Assembly (NCBI GenBank): GCA_963703175.1
Contig: OY969794.1
Span: forward strand, 2,666,001-2,730,000
Source of the DNA: VRUE01 sp963703175
Lineage (GTDB): Bacteria > Actinomycetota > Thermoleophilia > Solirubrobacterales > 70-9
DNA: 64,000 bases
Direction of reading: 5' to 3'
The notes under the pieces are model-generated. The model was not told the DNA's origin, ran no database searches, and saw nothing but the letters and a program-made list of their open reading frames with translations. The number at the start of each line of letters is the position of its first letter. Within the stretch, counting starts at the first letter, position 1. The position numbers were made by a program, and so were the translations under genes. Below are positions 7,639-16,832 of the stretch, piece after piece.

Positions 7639-9327
7639 GTGCAACTCGTGGAGGCCGAAACGGTCAAAGACGGTGCGACGATCGGGTGCGAGGTGATCTT
7701 CGAGGCCGACGCGAAACCCTCTTCCCTGCGGCGCTTTCTGGTCGGGCTCGACCGCGAAGGGCCGCAGGAAATGGATGCCACGGAGGTCGAACAGGAGTTG
7801 AACGACGCCTTCGCCATCCTCTTGCTCCGCGAGGGGGTCTTCCCGGAGACGGCCGAGGGTGTGTTCAAGGCGCTCGACACCAAGATCGGCGACGACCACC
7901 CGCTGGCTGCGGGCACCCAGCGCTCGTTCGTTGTCGCCGAGGGAAGCCAGATCGCCAAGGACCCGTCGCGTTCGTTCAGCCGGAATCTCCGTCTCTTGGT
8001 CACTCGCGGAAAGGGCCAAGACGGCCCCGACCTGATGGTCAGCGCCTTCAGTCCCGATGACGTCAGCATCGAGTTGATGGCCTGGGACGACCGGCAGGGC
8101 GGGTTCAACTTCTATCGGACGATCCCCAGAACCAACGCCCCAGGGAGTTGGGTCTGGGCCGGCAACTCGCGCCACGCGTGGCAGCCTGGCACACGCTCCA
8201 GCGGCCCTTTCGAGAGCCACCCCACCGGCAACCTGCTGTTCAAGGAGTTCAAGCTGCCCTGGGTGAACTGGCACTCACCCAAGACCCCGATCGACCGACT
8301 CGATCTGGAACGGGGCGATCCGCTAGCCGACCACCCGTGGTTCGCCGAAAAGGAAGGTGCCTACGTCCTCGAGGGCTCCGTCGCCAGGCCCGTGATCGAA
8401 CGCTGGAACCGCAGGCGTCTGGGCCAGATCGCCGAAGCCGCGACGATCGAGGAACCGACCCAGGTCTTGGAGCGCCTGCTCGGCTCGCCGGACCTGAAAC
8501 ACGCGACCGTCAATCTCGTTTCCAGCGAAACCAGCCAGCCGGCGCTCGAGAACGCCAGCAGCGTCGATCTGCCCGCGTCCTTCTTCGTCGACGCCGATGG
8601 GTTGATCTCCGTGCTAGGGCTAGACGGGCCACCGAAGTTTGAAGTCTCGGCCGCCACCTACCGGGACCTGCTGGCCGAGTTCGAAGTCAAGCTGCAGAAC
8701 CATGACGAGGCCCGTCCGCTCAACGGCGAGGAAGAGTTCGTCCGTCCCGGCGATACGCACTTCCTCTTCGTCGTTCCGGAGCGTGCTTTCGAGGACACCG
8801 ATTTCTTCCGTCAGCTGGTCAAGCCGAACCAGGAACTCGGCGAGACCGACCTCGGCTTGGTTTCAGAGCGCCTGGCGGGATGCCTGCTGATGGTCGATTT
8901 CTCCAACCCGGTGTTTGCCGATCGGCGCGCGAGCTTGCTCGGCCACCTACCGACGGGTCCGCTTTCTTCCGATGTTTGGAGCGACTTCGCCCAGTCGCTC
9001 GGCGACGCGATCGCCGCCGCGGCTGACGGCACTGACGCGACTGTCGCCGAAGGAGAATTCGCCGCGCTCTGGAATCTCGGCGACGGATGGAAAGACGCCG
9101 CGAACGACAAGCTGAGCGCCTATTACGACGCGGTGAGCGCTCGCCTGAAAACACCCGATGGACTCAGGGATGTCTTCAAGCTGGCCGAAGCGCGGCGCAA
9201 CAAGGTACGGGAAATGCCGATTGACGAGTCACCGCTGCTCTTCGCCCAGACGACGATCCCGGCCGAGGAGATCAATGGCCTGGCGATGAGACCGGACGGC
9301 AGCGTCGAAAAGCGGGGCGGGGGATGA
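7639..9327 (+). CDS. unrecognised 562-aa protein, first gene of the DyP operon
   Basis: The GTG start at 7639 begins LVEAETVKDGATIGCEVIFEAD. The protein is acidic with no signal peptide or membrane span. Distinctive stretches are GSWVWAGNSRHAWQPGTR and KEFKLPWVNWHSP around residues 172-216, and paired WF/FR motifs further on. I do not recognise the family. A weak promoter may lie at 7567-7595 (TTGACG, then TATAGATAC) with a short leader. Its last four bases overlap the start of the next gene (ATGA), so translation is coupled. Being first in an operon that ends with a DyP peroxidase suggests a role as substrate, cargo or partner of that enzyme, which is inference only. Confidence 0.75.
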   Translation: MQLVEAETVKDGATIGCEVIFEADAKPSSLRRFLVGLDREGPQEMDATEVEQELNDAFAILLLREGVFPETAEGVFKALDTKIGDDHPLAAGTQRSFVVAEGSQIAKDPSRSFSRNLRLLVTRGKGQDGPDLMVSAFSPDDVSIELMAWDDRQGGFNFYRTIPRTNAPGSWVWAGNSRHAWQPGTRSSGPFESHPTGNLLFKEFKLPWVNWHSPKTPIDRLDLERGDPLADHPWFAEKEGAYVLEGSVARPVIERWNRRRLGQIAEAATIEEPTQVLERLLGSPDLKHATVNLVSSETSQPALENASSVDLPASFFVDADGLISVLGLDGPPKFEVSAATYRDLLAEFEVKLQNHDEARPLNGEEEFVRPGDTHFLFVVPERAFEDTDFFRQLVKPNQELGETDLGLVSERLAGCLLMVDFSNPVFADRRASLLGHLPTGPLSSDVWSDFAQSLGDAIAAAADGTDATVAEGEFAALWNLGDGWKDAANDKLSAYYDAVSARLKTPDGLRDVFKLAEARRNKVREMPIDESPLLFAQTTIPAEEINGLAMRPDGSVEKRGGG

Positions 9328-10346
9328 TCAGCCCTCCCGGCAAAGTCGCGCCTCCCAGTGAGGATTGGTCGAAGACAGTCTCCAAAGCAATCAAGGAAGC
9401 GGTCGAAGCGGCCGTCGACGGATCCGACGTCGGCGACCGCCTGCCACCCTTCTACAACCCGCTTGAGGAGAACCTTGAAGCGGCCCCAGTGACCGTCAAG
9501 TGGTCGGCGCTCTCGGGTACCCTCGGTGGTCTCTCCGGTCTATCGGACGAGGAGCGCTGGGCGCTGGCCGACGCGACCCGGATCGCGCCCAAGGAGGGCG
9601 TCTTCGGACAGGATGAGTACTGCGAGTGGAGCGTCACCCGCAACAACGCCGGTGAAATCACCCGAGTTACTTTCACCTCGGAGGTGGGGGAGTGGTACGA
9701 GCACCTGGCCATGCACGACCGCCCCGGCTTGATCGCTCTGTACAAGGAGCTGACCGGTGCCGATGTGAAAGAGGAGGAACTCTTCCCCAACGGCAGCTAC
9801 GACTGGAGGAACCCCTGGAACCAGAGGACCGACGGGCCGATCGTCCACCTGGCGCAGAAAAACAACAACCTTGGGGCGGCGATCTCGCTCGCTGCTGAAG
9901 CCGCCGTCGTCCGCGTCTCGTCGAGCGGAGAGATCATCACCGATTCACGTGTGCTGATGGAATGCAACGGCTTGGGCAACGCCGATCGCTTCAGTGACCC
10001 GTCAATCGCCACGACGATCAACGGCGCCGCCGCGGCCGGGGCGCGAATCAGCCTCGCCGACCCTCCTGGCCTGTACCTTGCTGGCATCAGGACGGAGGGG
10101 ATGCGACTGCCGCCTGGCCACGATGGCCTCGAGCCGAGTGATCTGTGGAAACCGAAACGGGGCGAGGAAGGGCGGGTGGTGCGTGCCACGTTCGAGCCGC
10201 CCGATGACTCGTTCACCCTCTCCAAAGTCTTCGTTGACGGCAAGCCGATCATTTCGGGGGCCCAGCTGGCGAACAAGGTCGATGTCGCCATCGTCGCCCT
10301 CGTGAACCAGGCAAACGTCACCCCTGTCACCAAGCCGTGCGGCTGA
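9324..10346 (+). CDS. unrecognised 340-aa protein, paralogue of the next gene
   Basis: It starts at an ATG overlapping the previous stop. The sequence DEYCEWSVTRNNAGEITRVTF, a downstream EWYEHLA, then NNLGAAISLAAEAAVVR and ARISLADPPGLYLAGI correspond in order to segments of the next gene (EYAEWRLVRDEHGPVRFEL, DYWELLA, DNTLGALIRLAAAAAG, PIRLDDPVGVYIVDV). The two are therefore tandem paralogues that have diverged widely. It is soluble with no signal peptide. I cannot place it in a named family. The regular spacing of conserved Glu, Trp and Asn residues suggests an enzyme or a structured binding protein rather than a filler ORF. Confidence 0.75.
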   Translation: MISPPGKVAPPSEDWSKTVSKAIKEAVEAAVDGSDVGDRLPPFYNPLEENLEAAPVTVKWSALSGTLGGLSGLSDEERWALADATRIAPKEGVFGQDEYCEWSVTRNNAGEITRVTFTSEVGEWYEHLAMHDRPGLIALYKELTGADVKEEELFPNGSYDWRNPWNQRTDGPIVHLAQKNNNLGAAISLAAEAAVVRVSSSGEIITDSRVLMECNGLGNADRFSDPSIATTINGAAAAGARISLADPPGLYLAGIRTEGMRLPPGHDGLEPSDLWKPKRGEEGRVVRATFEPPDDSFTLSKVFVDGKPIISGAQLANKVDVAIVALVNQANVTPVTKPCG

Positions 10347-10355
10347 GCCGATTCC

Positions 10356-11552
10356 GTGACTGCACCTGGCGGACTGACCGAGTTGGGAACGGCGGCCGGT
10401 GGGTGGGAGAAGCGGGTGGCGGCGGTGATTGGCGAGATCGGGATGCCCTCGGTGATCGCGGACGCGAGCCCGACGAACGCCAGGGAGCTGCGCATGCCCG
10501 ACTGGCCCGCGGTGCCGTCGCGAATCCGGGCCTGCCTGGGGCGCGATCGGGCCGACCGACTCTGCGAAGCGCGCCAAACCGGGCGGCCGGTGTTTCAGGA
10601 GGAGTACGCGGAGTGGCGGCTCGTACGCGATGAGCATGGGCCGGTTCGCTTCGAGCTGACCACCGAGTTCTCGGATTACTGGGAGCTGCTGGCGCGTCAT
10701 GTGCCCGGGGTTGCCTTGGAGGAGATCGGCAAGTTTGCGCGGGCTGAGGTCCCAGTCGAGTCAGTCTTCGGCAACCACGACCCGTTCGGGGCGAACAGCA
10801 CCGAGGATGCGCGCGCGGTCGCCTTCATGGCGACGATGCTCGGACGAGACCTCAAAGGCGAGACGATCGGCGAGCCCGGCCCCCTCAACGATGGATCGCA
10901 GGCGATCACCTGTCTGTCGCGGAGGGACAACACGCTGGGAGCCCTGATCCGGCTCGCCGCCGCGGCGGCTGGCAGGCCACAGCTCGTCGTCGACCGTACG
11001 AGCGGAGAAGTCCGGTTTCCATCTGGGTCGGAGGCGATTCCGGAGTTGCCCGAAGGTGCCGCTCAGGACTGCCGCAACTCCGACCCGATCGTCACCGAGC
11101 GAGTCGTCAGGTTGGCGACTGAAGGCAGGCCGATCCGCCTCGATGACCCGGTTGGGGTCTACATCGTTGACGTGCAGGAATCGGAACTGCTCGGTCCTGA
11201 TGACGAACCGCTGCCGCGCGATTGGCTTAAAAGGAGCCGTCAGGGAGCACCTCTCCCGGATGGGCTTCCCAGGCACCAGAGACTCGACCTGGAGATCCCG
11301 GAAGAAGCTGGCTTCAAGCTTGCGGATGTCCGTTCGGCGCGCACGGGCAGATCGATCAAGCACGGCGCGCAGATTGCTGAACTCGTCCAGATCGGCGTCT
11401 ACCTGCAGGTCGGCGAGCGCGACGCTGTCCAGGTCGAGGTGTCTCGGCGGCCCGCACCAGAGGTCGACTCCTGCTCGGAGCGCCGCGATTGCGAAGGCGA
11501 GCGCGAGCTCGCGGGAAAATTGGAGCCGCAGATCCCGTGGGCCAGTCCGTAG
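10356..11552 (+). CDS. unrecognised 398-aa protein, paralogue of the preceding gene
   Basis: The GTG at 10356 lies 9 bases after the previous stop. Residues about 85-330 follow the same domain as the upstream 340-aa protein, with EEYAEWRLVRDE, NHDPFGANST, DNTLGALIRLAAAAAG and DDPVGVYIVDVQ. The N-terminal 80 residues (VAAVIGEIGMPSVIADASP) and the last ~60 (Cys-containing, charged) are its own. No signal peptide or membrane segment is visible. It overlaps the DyP gene by 16 bases, which implies coupled expression. The family is not recognised. Duplication inside one operon suggests subunits or enzymes for related substrates. Confidence 0.75.
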   Translation: MTAPGGLTELGTAAGGWEKRVAAVIGEIGMPSVIADASPTNARELRMPDWPAVPSRIRACLGRDRADRLCEARQTGRPVFQEEYAEWRLVRDEHGPVRFELTTEFSDYWELLARHVPGVALEEIGKFARAEVPVESVFGNHDPFGANSTEDARAVAFMATMLGRDLKGETIGEPGPLNDGSQAITCLSRRDNTLGALIRLAAAAAGRPQLVVDRTSGEVRFPSGSEAIPELPEGAAQDCRNSDPIVTERVVRLATEGRPIRLDDPVGVYIVDVQESELLGPDDEPLPRDWLKRSRQGAPLPDGLPRHQRLDLEIPEEAGFKLADVRSARTGRSIKHGAQIAELVQIGVYLQVGERDAVQVEVSRRPAPEVDSCSERRDCEGERELAGKLEPQIPWASP

Positions 11553-12739
11553 AGTCGACTGGCCTGCAGCGCGGAATCTACCTGGAGCCGGGCACTCTGC
11601 CCGCGGCATTTCTGTTCCTCGTCGCCGATTTTGCGCCCGACTGCAGACGGGAAGCGGCAAGCGATGCGTTGGCCAGGGTATGGACGGTACTGGAGGAGCT
11701 TCGCTTGGGTTCGGTCCGGGATCTCGAAACGACCCGGCCAGACGAGGAAAGCGTGCGCATCGATCCCGACACCTTTGATGCCCTGCTCGGCTACGGTGCG
11801 AGCTTCTTCGAGGAGGGCCGTGATCTGACCATGGCAGAGCGGCCGGAACTGCTTGCGCCGCTTGCGCATCCCGGCGGGCCGTTTCCCAAGCTGCGCTGGA
11901 TGCCGAGTGCGGCGCCGCGGGTCGGCGAGGGCGATCTGTGCGTCCAGCTTACGGGGCGCGATCCCCACGTGGTCAACCGTGCCGCAGTCGAGGCATGGAA
12001 GGCGATCGTGGACGAGGGCCTTCCGCTGGCGATCCGCGCAACGTACGGGGGCTTCGCCCGCGATGACGGCCGCAGCTGGATTGGCTTCCACGACGGTGTC
12101 AGCAACATCCGGCCGAGTCAACGCCGAGTGGCCGTGGAATGCGGCGGCGACCCGGATTGGAATCGCGGAGGCACCTACTTGGCTTTCATGCGCTGCGCCG
12201 TTGACCTTGGCCTCTGGCGGGGTCTTTCGCGGGAGGAGCAGGAGGTCCTCGTCGGCCGCGACAAGCTCAGTGGCAACGCCCTACGGAAAGTGCGTACCGA
12301 GCCGAGCCTCGATCCGCGTCCCTTCCCGGTCGCATCTCCGGGGAAGAGCGCCGCCGACAGCGAAGTCTTCCGCGATCCGCCGGAGACGGGGGATCCGATC
12401 GTCGAGTCGTCACACGTCCACCGCGGCAACCAGAATCGCGCCGAGCCATCCAGTTCCGCCGCCCACCGGATCTTCCGTCAGGGGTACGAGTACCTCGACG
12501 GCATCGGACCCAAGGGCCCGCGCCTCGGCCTCAACTTCATCAGCTTCCAGCGGGACCTGGAGCACCTACGCCAGATCCTCGGGCTCGGCGGCTGGCTGGG
12601 AGGAGTCAACTTCGGCGGGCGTGCCGATCACGGTCCCGGCGAGCCCGAGCCGATTGAGTTGATCAGCCTCGCGGCGGCCGGCTTCTACGCCGTCCCGCCG
12701 CAAGCGAGCCCCTTCCCCGGCGCAGAGCTCTTCCGGTAG
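11537..12739 (+). CDS. DyP-type (dye-decolorizing) haem peroxidase
   Basis: The start is placed at GTG 11537 (VGQSVESTGLQRGIYL); the frame also runs further upstream to 11489. The hallmark GxxDG motif is present as GFHDG with catalytic Asp about residue 186. It is followed by RGGTYLAFMRCAVDL with the distal Arg, then ESSHVHRGNQN with the proximal haem His (about residue 293), then RQGYEY and GLNFISFQRDLEHL near the end. The protein is about 400 residues and ends at the typical AGFYAVPP...FPGAELF. DyP enzymes reduce H2O2 and oxidise dyes, phenolics or peptide-bound substrates, and some are packaged into encapsulins. No Tat or Sec signal is seen. The three upstream overlapping genes are its likely partners. 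Confidence 0.85.
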   Translation: MGQSVESTGLQRGIYLEPGTLPAAFLFLVADFAPDCRREAASDALARVWTVLEELRLGSVRDLETTRPDEESVRIDPDTFDALLGYGASFFEEGRDLTMAERPELLAPLAHPGGPFPKLRWMPSAAPRVGEGDLCVQLTGRDPHVVNRAAVEAWKAIVDEGLPLAIRATYGGFARDDGRSWIGFHDGVSNIRPSQRRVAVECGGDPDWNRGGTYLAFMRCAVDLGLWRGLSREEQEVLVGRDKLSGNALRKVRTEPSLDPRPFPVASPGKSAADSEVFRDPPETGDPIVESSHVHRGNQNRAEPSSSAAHRIFRQGYEYLDGIGPKGPRLGLNFISFQRDLEHLRQILGLGGWLGGVNFGGRADHGPGEPEPIELISLAAAGFYAVPPQASPFPGAELFR

Positions 12740-12909
12740 GCGAGAGAACGGTATGCCGATGACCCAGATTTCGGACAGGTTGAGTCGATGCTCGACGGAC
12801 TGGGTGAGCTGAGGCAGCCGCTGGAAGAGAGGCTCGAGTGGATGGATCCCAGCCGGTCTCCGCATCGGGCGACTAGGAACTCGGCCGGACGGTTTCCATA
12901 AGCGGGGGT

Positions 12910-13898
12910 CTTGAGTATCCGGTTAACTCAGGCAGCAACTCTGCTGGTGATCTCGGCGTAGGTGCTCGGCTCGTGTGTCGCGCCGAGCCCCAGCAGCGTC
13001 TGGAAGGCGGCCATCGGAGTGCGCCGGCGGTTGTGGCGAAAGACGAACTCGTCGAGGTAGACCTGCAGGTGCTTCTCGGAGGCGCTGCGGTGGGTGCCCT
13101 GAAGCCAGGTCTTGACATTGGAGAGAGCGCGGTGGGCGCGGGGGAGGACGAGGCGTCGTTCCTCGCTGCGCCAGCGTTGGGAGATAGGCCGGTGGTCGAA
13201 GCCGAGGTCGCGCAAACCCGTGTAGCCCCTCCAACCGTCGGTGTGGACGATCGCTCTGGCCTCGACGTTCTCGGCGACCCAGGGACCGAGGGTGCGCTTG
13301 CTCGCGTCCTCGAGCACGGCGAGGCGCAGTCTGCCTGAGCCTGCCCCGCGGACCTCCACGGCGACGCCCACAAGTCGCTTGCCAACGGGATCTCGGCCGG
13401 CTTTGCGGTTGGGATTGACGCCCCCGACGAAGCCCTCGTCGACCTCGACCTCGCCGCGCAACGACTCGCGCTCGGGCGCAACCATCGCTCGGCGCAGCTT
13501 CTGCAGGATGAGCCAGGCGGTCTCATAGCGCGAGAGACCGAGCTGGCGTTGCAGTTGCTTGGCGGAGATCCCGGGGGTGTGGGTTGCGACCAGGTAGGCC
13601 GCCCAGAACCAGAGGCGAAGCGGGGTGCGGGTGCGGTGCATGACCGTGCCGGCCGTGATCGAGGTCTGGTGATGGCAACCGGCGCACTCCCAAAGGTGTC
13701 GACGCTCCAAGACCCAGGCGTGCTTCCCACCGCAGGCCCGACAGCGGTAGCCCTCGGGCCAGCGGGATTCGGCGAGGTACTCGAGGCAGGCGGCCTCGTC
13801 GGGGAAGCGTTCTTGGAAATCCATGATTGTGCGCGGGAAGTCTGGCCGTGCCACAAGACGAATGTAAGCACGGCACCTGACGGAACCGGATACTTATG
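12910..13898 (-). mobile_element. IS1595-family insertion sequence
   Basis: The termini share GTATCCGGTT: the left end begins CTTGAGTATCCGGTT, and the right end read inward begins CATAAGTATCCGGTT. Identical nonamers AGCGGGGGT flank the element (12901-12909 and 13899-13907); IS1595 elements normally duplicate 8 bp, so the terminal base may be shared. The element is about 989 bp with one intact transposase gene. Confidence 0.9.
12928..13854 (-). CDS. IS1595-family transposase (ISXO2-like DDE)
   Basis: The 308-residue ORF starts at GTG 13854; an internal ATG at 13824 (MDFQERFPDE) is an equally plausible start. The N-terminus carries a zinc ribbon, CRACGGKHAW then CAGCHHQ, typical of the family. 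The ISXO2-like transposase domain follows, with EVEVDEGFVGG (first Asp), IVHTDGWRGY (second Asp) and RHNRRRT near the end. It is intact, so the element may be mobile. It separates the DyP operon from the next minus-strand gene. Confidence 0.9.
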   Translation of the reverse strand: MARPDFPRTIMDFQERFPDEAACLEYLAESRWPEGYRCRACGGKHAWVLERRHLWECAGCHHQTSITAGTVMHRTRTPLRLWFWAAYLVATHTPGISAKQLQRQLGLSRYETAWLILQKLRRAMVAPERESLRGEVEVDEGFVGGVNPNRKAGRDPVGKRLVGVAVEVRGAGSGRLRLAVLEDASKRTLGPWVAENVEARAIVHTDGWRGYTGLRDLGFDHRPISQRWRSEERRLVLPRAHRALSNVKTWLQGTHRSASEKHLQVYLDEFVFRHNRRRTPMAAFQTLLGLGATHEPSTYAEITSRVAA

Positions 13899-14038
13899 AG
13901 CGGGGGTTATCGGGCGTGGGGGCCAGGGGGACCGCGAAGGCATCGCGCCCCTGCTGGGCGGCCCGGCTAGCCTGGCTGGCGAGCACAACAGCTTGGCGGC
14001 AGGTCGCCGGAGGAAGGCGCACGGGGCGAATCCATCCG

Positions 14039-15028
14039 TTAGCGGTTCGGGCGATCGTATGGGGTCCTGGCGTAGTTGTAGATGTTGTGGCGCCCTTTGA
14101 TCCGCAGGCATTCTCCATTTGCAAGCTGTGCGTTACTCGGATAAATAATTTCGTTCGTTTCCTCGAGGGGTACATGGAATAGGCCAACCGCCAGAGGCTC
14201 GCGATCCTGAAAAAGAGCTGCGCGGTAGCTATCGGGGCCCAGCCCGGGGAATCGCACTTCGCTATACGCCGCTCCGACCGTGGGCAGGGAGACAGAACGC
14301 TCCAGGTGACCGTCCCAAGTCCATACTTTCACGGTGAGAAGCCTCAAAGCAGTCGGCGAAGCGATTCGCCGCCAGAAAACTATTCCGTTGGGCCGTGGGG
14401 GAGGTCCGGTCACATCCATCCGCCACTCGTTGGCACCACCGATTGGATCGCTGATGCGAACGGGGACCGTTAGCGTCTCTCCTGGGTCAAAGTCGATTTC
14501 AAGTTCGACCGTCGACGGCTGTCGTTGTGATGGCGTTTCCGTTGGCAGCTCACGACAGAACTCTCGAGCACGAGCCAATAGCGGGGATCGTTCACCGCGG
14601 TGAGCCTGCGAGTCGGCGAGTGAAAAGTCCGCAAATGCCGTCAGCGTTTGTGCCCCGCGCTCGGGAAGGGCAAAGGGCAGCGAGTGGCCGTCTTCAATCG
14701 GCTCATCCCCCAGGCTGGAAGCGTCGGCGCCCGCTCCGTTGTCTAGCAAGAAGCTCGTAACTGGCGCGACGGGTTTACCTGCCACCTTGAGCTCCATTGA
14801 ACGGATGATGATGGGGCGCAGGCTCTCGTTGCTGAACGAAACAAGGACGGCGTAACCCACGGGGGTTGAGCCAAATGAGTTGGTTGAGGCAACAGCCCGC
14901 AGGTCGACTGCTGCGGTTTCCCTGTTGGCGAAGTAGCTCAGGGTTAGAGCAGCGATCGAGATGAGGACGCTAATGACAGCAATGAGCGTCGTGATTCGTC
15001 CAGTTTTCGAGTCGCCGCTGGGCGCCAT
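14039..15028 (-). CDS. membrane-anchored protein with one N-terminal span, 329 aa
   Basis: The ATG at 15028 gives MAPSGDSKTGRITTLIAVIS, and residues about 11-33 form one hydrophobic helix, so the rest probably faces outward. The extracellular part is beta-rich with repeated short strands (VELEIDFDPGETLTVPVRI, VKVWTWDGHLERSVSLP). No catalytic motif is visible and no family is recognised. It lies alone between an IS1595 element and the XerD-like gene, on the same strand as the latter. The frame and composition look genuine. Confidence 0.6.
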   Translation of the reverse strand: MAPSGDSKTGRITTLIAVISVLISIAALTLSYFANRETAAVDLRAVASTNSFGSTPVGYAVLVSFSNESLRPIIIRSMELKVAGKPVAPVTSFLLDNGAGADASSLGDEPIEDGHSLPFALPERGAQTLTAFADFSLADSQAHRGERSPLLARAREFCRELPTETPSQRQPSTVELEIDFDPGETLTVPVRISDPIGGANEWRMDVTGPPPRPNGIVFWRRIASPTALRLLTVKVWTWDGHLERSVSLPTVGAAYSEVRFPGLGPDSYRAALFQDREPLAVGLFHVPLEETNEIIYPSNAQLANGECLRIKGRHNIYNYARTPYDRPNR

Positions 15029-15505
15029 TCAGAGAAACCTCGACACCATTGCAGTGAGCCGAACGTCAGTCGTAAGAGACGCTTCCATGTCTCGGCAATT
15101 TAGTGATTACCCACCTTGAAGGGGCGGCGCTGCCGGCAAAGGCCCGTGGGTGAGGTTTGAACGAACATCGTGATTTGCGATTAACGGAGCCTACGGGTGA
15201 ACCAAGTGCAGGTTCACAGGATCCACCCTCAATGGCTGGCTGTTTGATAACTGAGGATTACCGGGTATCGCGCGAGGATTAGCGTGCCACGAGTCTGAGT
15301 TGAGTCCGGGTGGACCGGTTCTGCCTCTCCATGCCTCATGCGGACCAGGCCCGCTTCCGTAACCGGCTGGCCGCCATCCGCGGTACCTAGCACGACTTCG
15401 ATGTCAGGTCAGGGATCTATCTCGGCCGCGGTCGCGAGTCCCAGGGCGTACCGAGCTAAAAATTCACTAGGATCTACCGTCTCCATGCCGTCTTTGTTCG
15501 GATAA
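15029..15505. other. gene-free stretch between membrane protein and XerD-like recombinase
   Basis: No convincing coding frame is seen. A small hairpin with arms GTGAACC and GGTTCAC (loop AAGTGCA) lies at about 15196-15216. The segment is less GC-rich than its surroundings in places. It is the region upstream of the minus-strand membrane protein and so should hold its promoter, which I cannot define. Confidence 0.4.
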
Positions 15506-16462
15506 CTAGGGATTATCGCGCTGAACGAACCCCCCGAGGACGTCGGCGTCGGAGACGACGCGTTTGAGAGCGTGATCGGAGACGTGGGTGTAGATCTCCG
15601 TTGTGCTCAGGCTCGCGTGGCCGAGGAGGCGCTGAATGTAGCGGATGTCGACGCCGGCCTCGATCAACTGGGTTGCGGCGGTGTGGCGCAACATATGCGG
15701 CGTGATGTGGGTCTTAAGGCCAGCGGCTTGGGCCGCCTTGGCGAGCCGTGATCTCATTGCAGGTGGGGTGAGGGGCTCGAAGTGAAGGTTGAAGAGGAGA
15801 CGGGAATGCTCGACGCCGAGCGAGGAGCGCGCTTCGATGTAGGCGCTCGTGAGGCCGGCTATCCAATCATTCGGGAGGAAGACCTGTCGTTCGCGGCGCC
15901 CCTTTCCCACCAGCCGTAACGTCCTGCCAGGCAGGTTGATGTCCTGGTACCTGATGCCCACACTCTCGTTGACCCGCACGCCGGTGGCGACCATCAGAGC
16001 TACCGCGAGAAGAGTTGTCGTCTCATGGGGTCTCTTTTCGACTGACCGGCTGTCGGGTGGTCTGCCGGCGTCCACATATGCTGCGCGAGCGAGGAACTCG
16101 ATCAGTTGGTCGAGTTCGTGGGCCGCGAGGATTCGGGGCAGTCTGCGGGATCTGCCCAGGGCGAGGCTCGCGCCGCTCCAGGGATCTGCGACGAGGAGAC
16201 CGTGAGAGAGCAGCCAGCGACAAAAGCCACGTAGTGCTGCTGCGCGCCTTCTCAGTGAAGCGGGGGCGAGGGACGCAGCCTTCTGCTGCTCGATGAAGGA
16301 GATCACGCTGTCTTGATCGATCTCCCGGACCTCGAAGTCGGCTCCCATGTATCGCTCAAAGCTGGTGAGATCGCCGCCGTAGGCGCGAATGGTGTGCGGC
16401 GACAGGTCTCGGGTTGCGAGTAGCCAGCGGATGTACCGGGTTCGGGCTTGGTCGATCTGCAT
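15506..16462 (-). CDS. XerD-like tyrosine recombinase, 318 aa
   Basis: The ATG at 16462 begins MQIDQARTRYIRWLLATRDL. It has an N-terminal SAM-like core-binding domain (residues about 5-90) and a catalytic domain with R163 (GVRVNES), K187 (GKGRRE), H256/R259 (HMLRHTA), H282 (LLGHAS) and Tyr291 (EIYTHV). The length and layout fit the XerC/XerD group rather than phage integrases with long arm-binding domains. It sits inside accessory DNA, so it is more likely an element-borne recombinase than the chromosome-dimer-resolution enzyme. No att site is obvious beside it. It is divergent from the VapBC-type pair. Confidence 0.85.
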   Translation of the reverse strand: MQIDQARTRYIRWLLATRDLSPHTIRAYGGDLTSFERYMGADFEVREIDQDSVISFIEQQKAASLAPASLRRRAAALRGFCRWLLSHGLLVADPWSGASLALGRSRRLPRILAAHELDQLIEFLARAAYVDAGRPPDSRSVEKRPHETTTLLAVALMVATGVRVNESVGIRYQDINLPGRTLRLVGKGRRERQVFLPNDWIAGLTSAYIEARSSLGVEHSRLLFNLHFEPLTPPAMRSRLAKAAQAAGLKTHITPHMLRHTAATQLIEAGVDIRYIQRLLGHASLSTTEIYTHVSDHALKRVVSDADVLGGFVQRDNP

Positions 16463-16595
16463 TGATTCGGTCCCGGCGACAGGAACCGGAGCGTTTATCT
16501 CGACCCAAGCAGCATCGACCTCAATCTACGGGACAACTTCTGCGTTTCAGGCCGCTAGCCAAATGCCCTACGTCGTGCCCTACAATCTCCTTTTC

Positions 16596-16832
16596 ATGCG
16601 CAAGACCAGCATTTACCTCGATGACGAGCAGGCGGATCGCCTCGCCCGTCTGGCCCGCGCGGAGGGCCGACCCCAAGCGGAGATCGTCCGGGAGGCGATC
16701 TCTTGCTACCGGCCCGCTCCCAAGCGGGATCGGAACTTTGCTCTCGCCGGCAACTTCGAGCGCATCGACTCCGATGCTCGCCCAATCTCGGAGATCCCCG
16801 GGGATGAGTTGATGCGCGGCTTCGGCGAGTGA
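16596..16832 (+). CDS. ribbon-helix-helix (CopG/VapB-type) antitoxin
   Basis: The ATG at 16596 gives a 78-residue protein beginning MRKTSIYLDDEQADRLARLA. It has the RHH strand (TSIYLD) and two helices ending PQAEIVREAI, then a C-terminal tail that would wrap the toxin (GNFERIDSDARPISE). A -10-like TACAAT at 16581-16586 is only 10 bases from the ATG, so the transcript may be leaderless. The stop overlaps the toxin start by four bases (GTGA). VapB-type proteins neutralise the PIN toxin and repress the operon. Confidence 0.85.
   Translation: MRKTSIYLDDEQADRLARLARAEGRPQAEIVREAISCYRPAPKRDRNFALAGNFERIDSDARPISEIPGDELMRGFGE

Noticed and set aside
12740..12900. Readable frame directly after the DyP stop codon (RYADDPDFGQVE...)
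   Set aside because: It looks coding-like but has no start with a ribosome site, and DyP proteins normally end where the stop is. It may be a remnant or chance; not enough support to call a gene.
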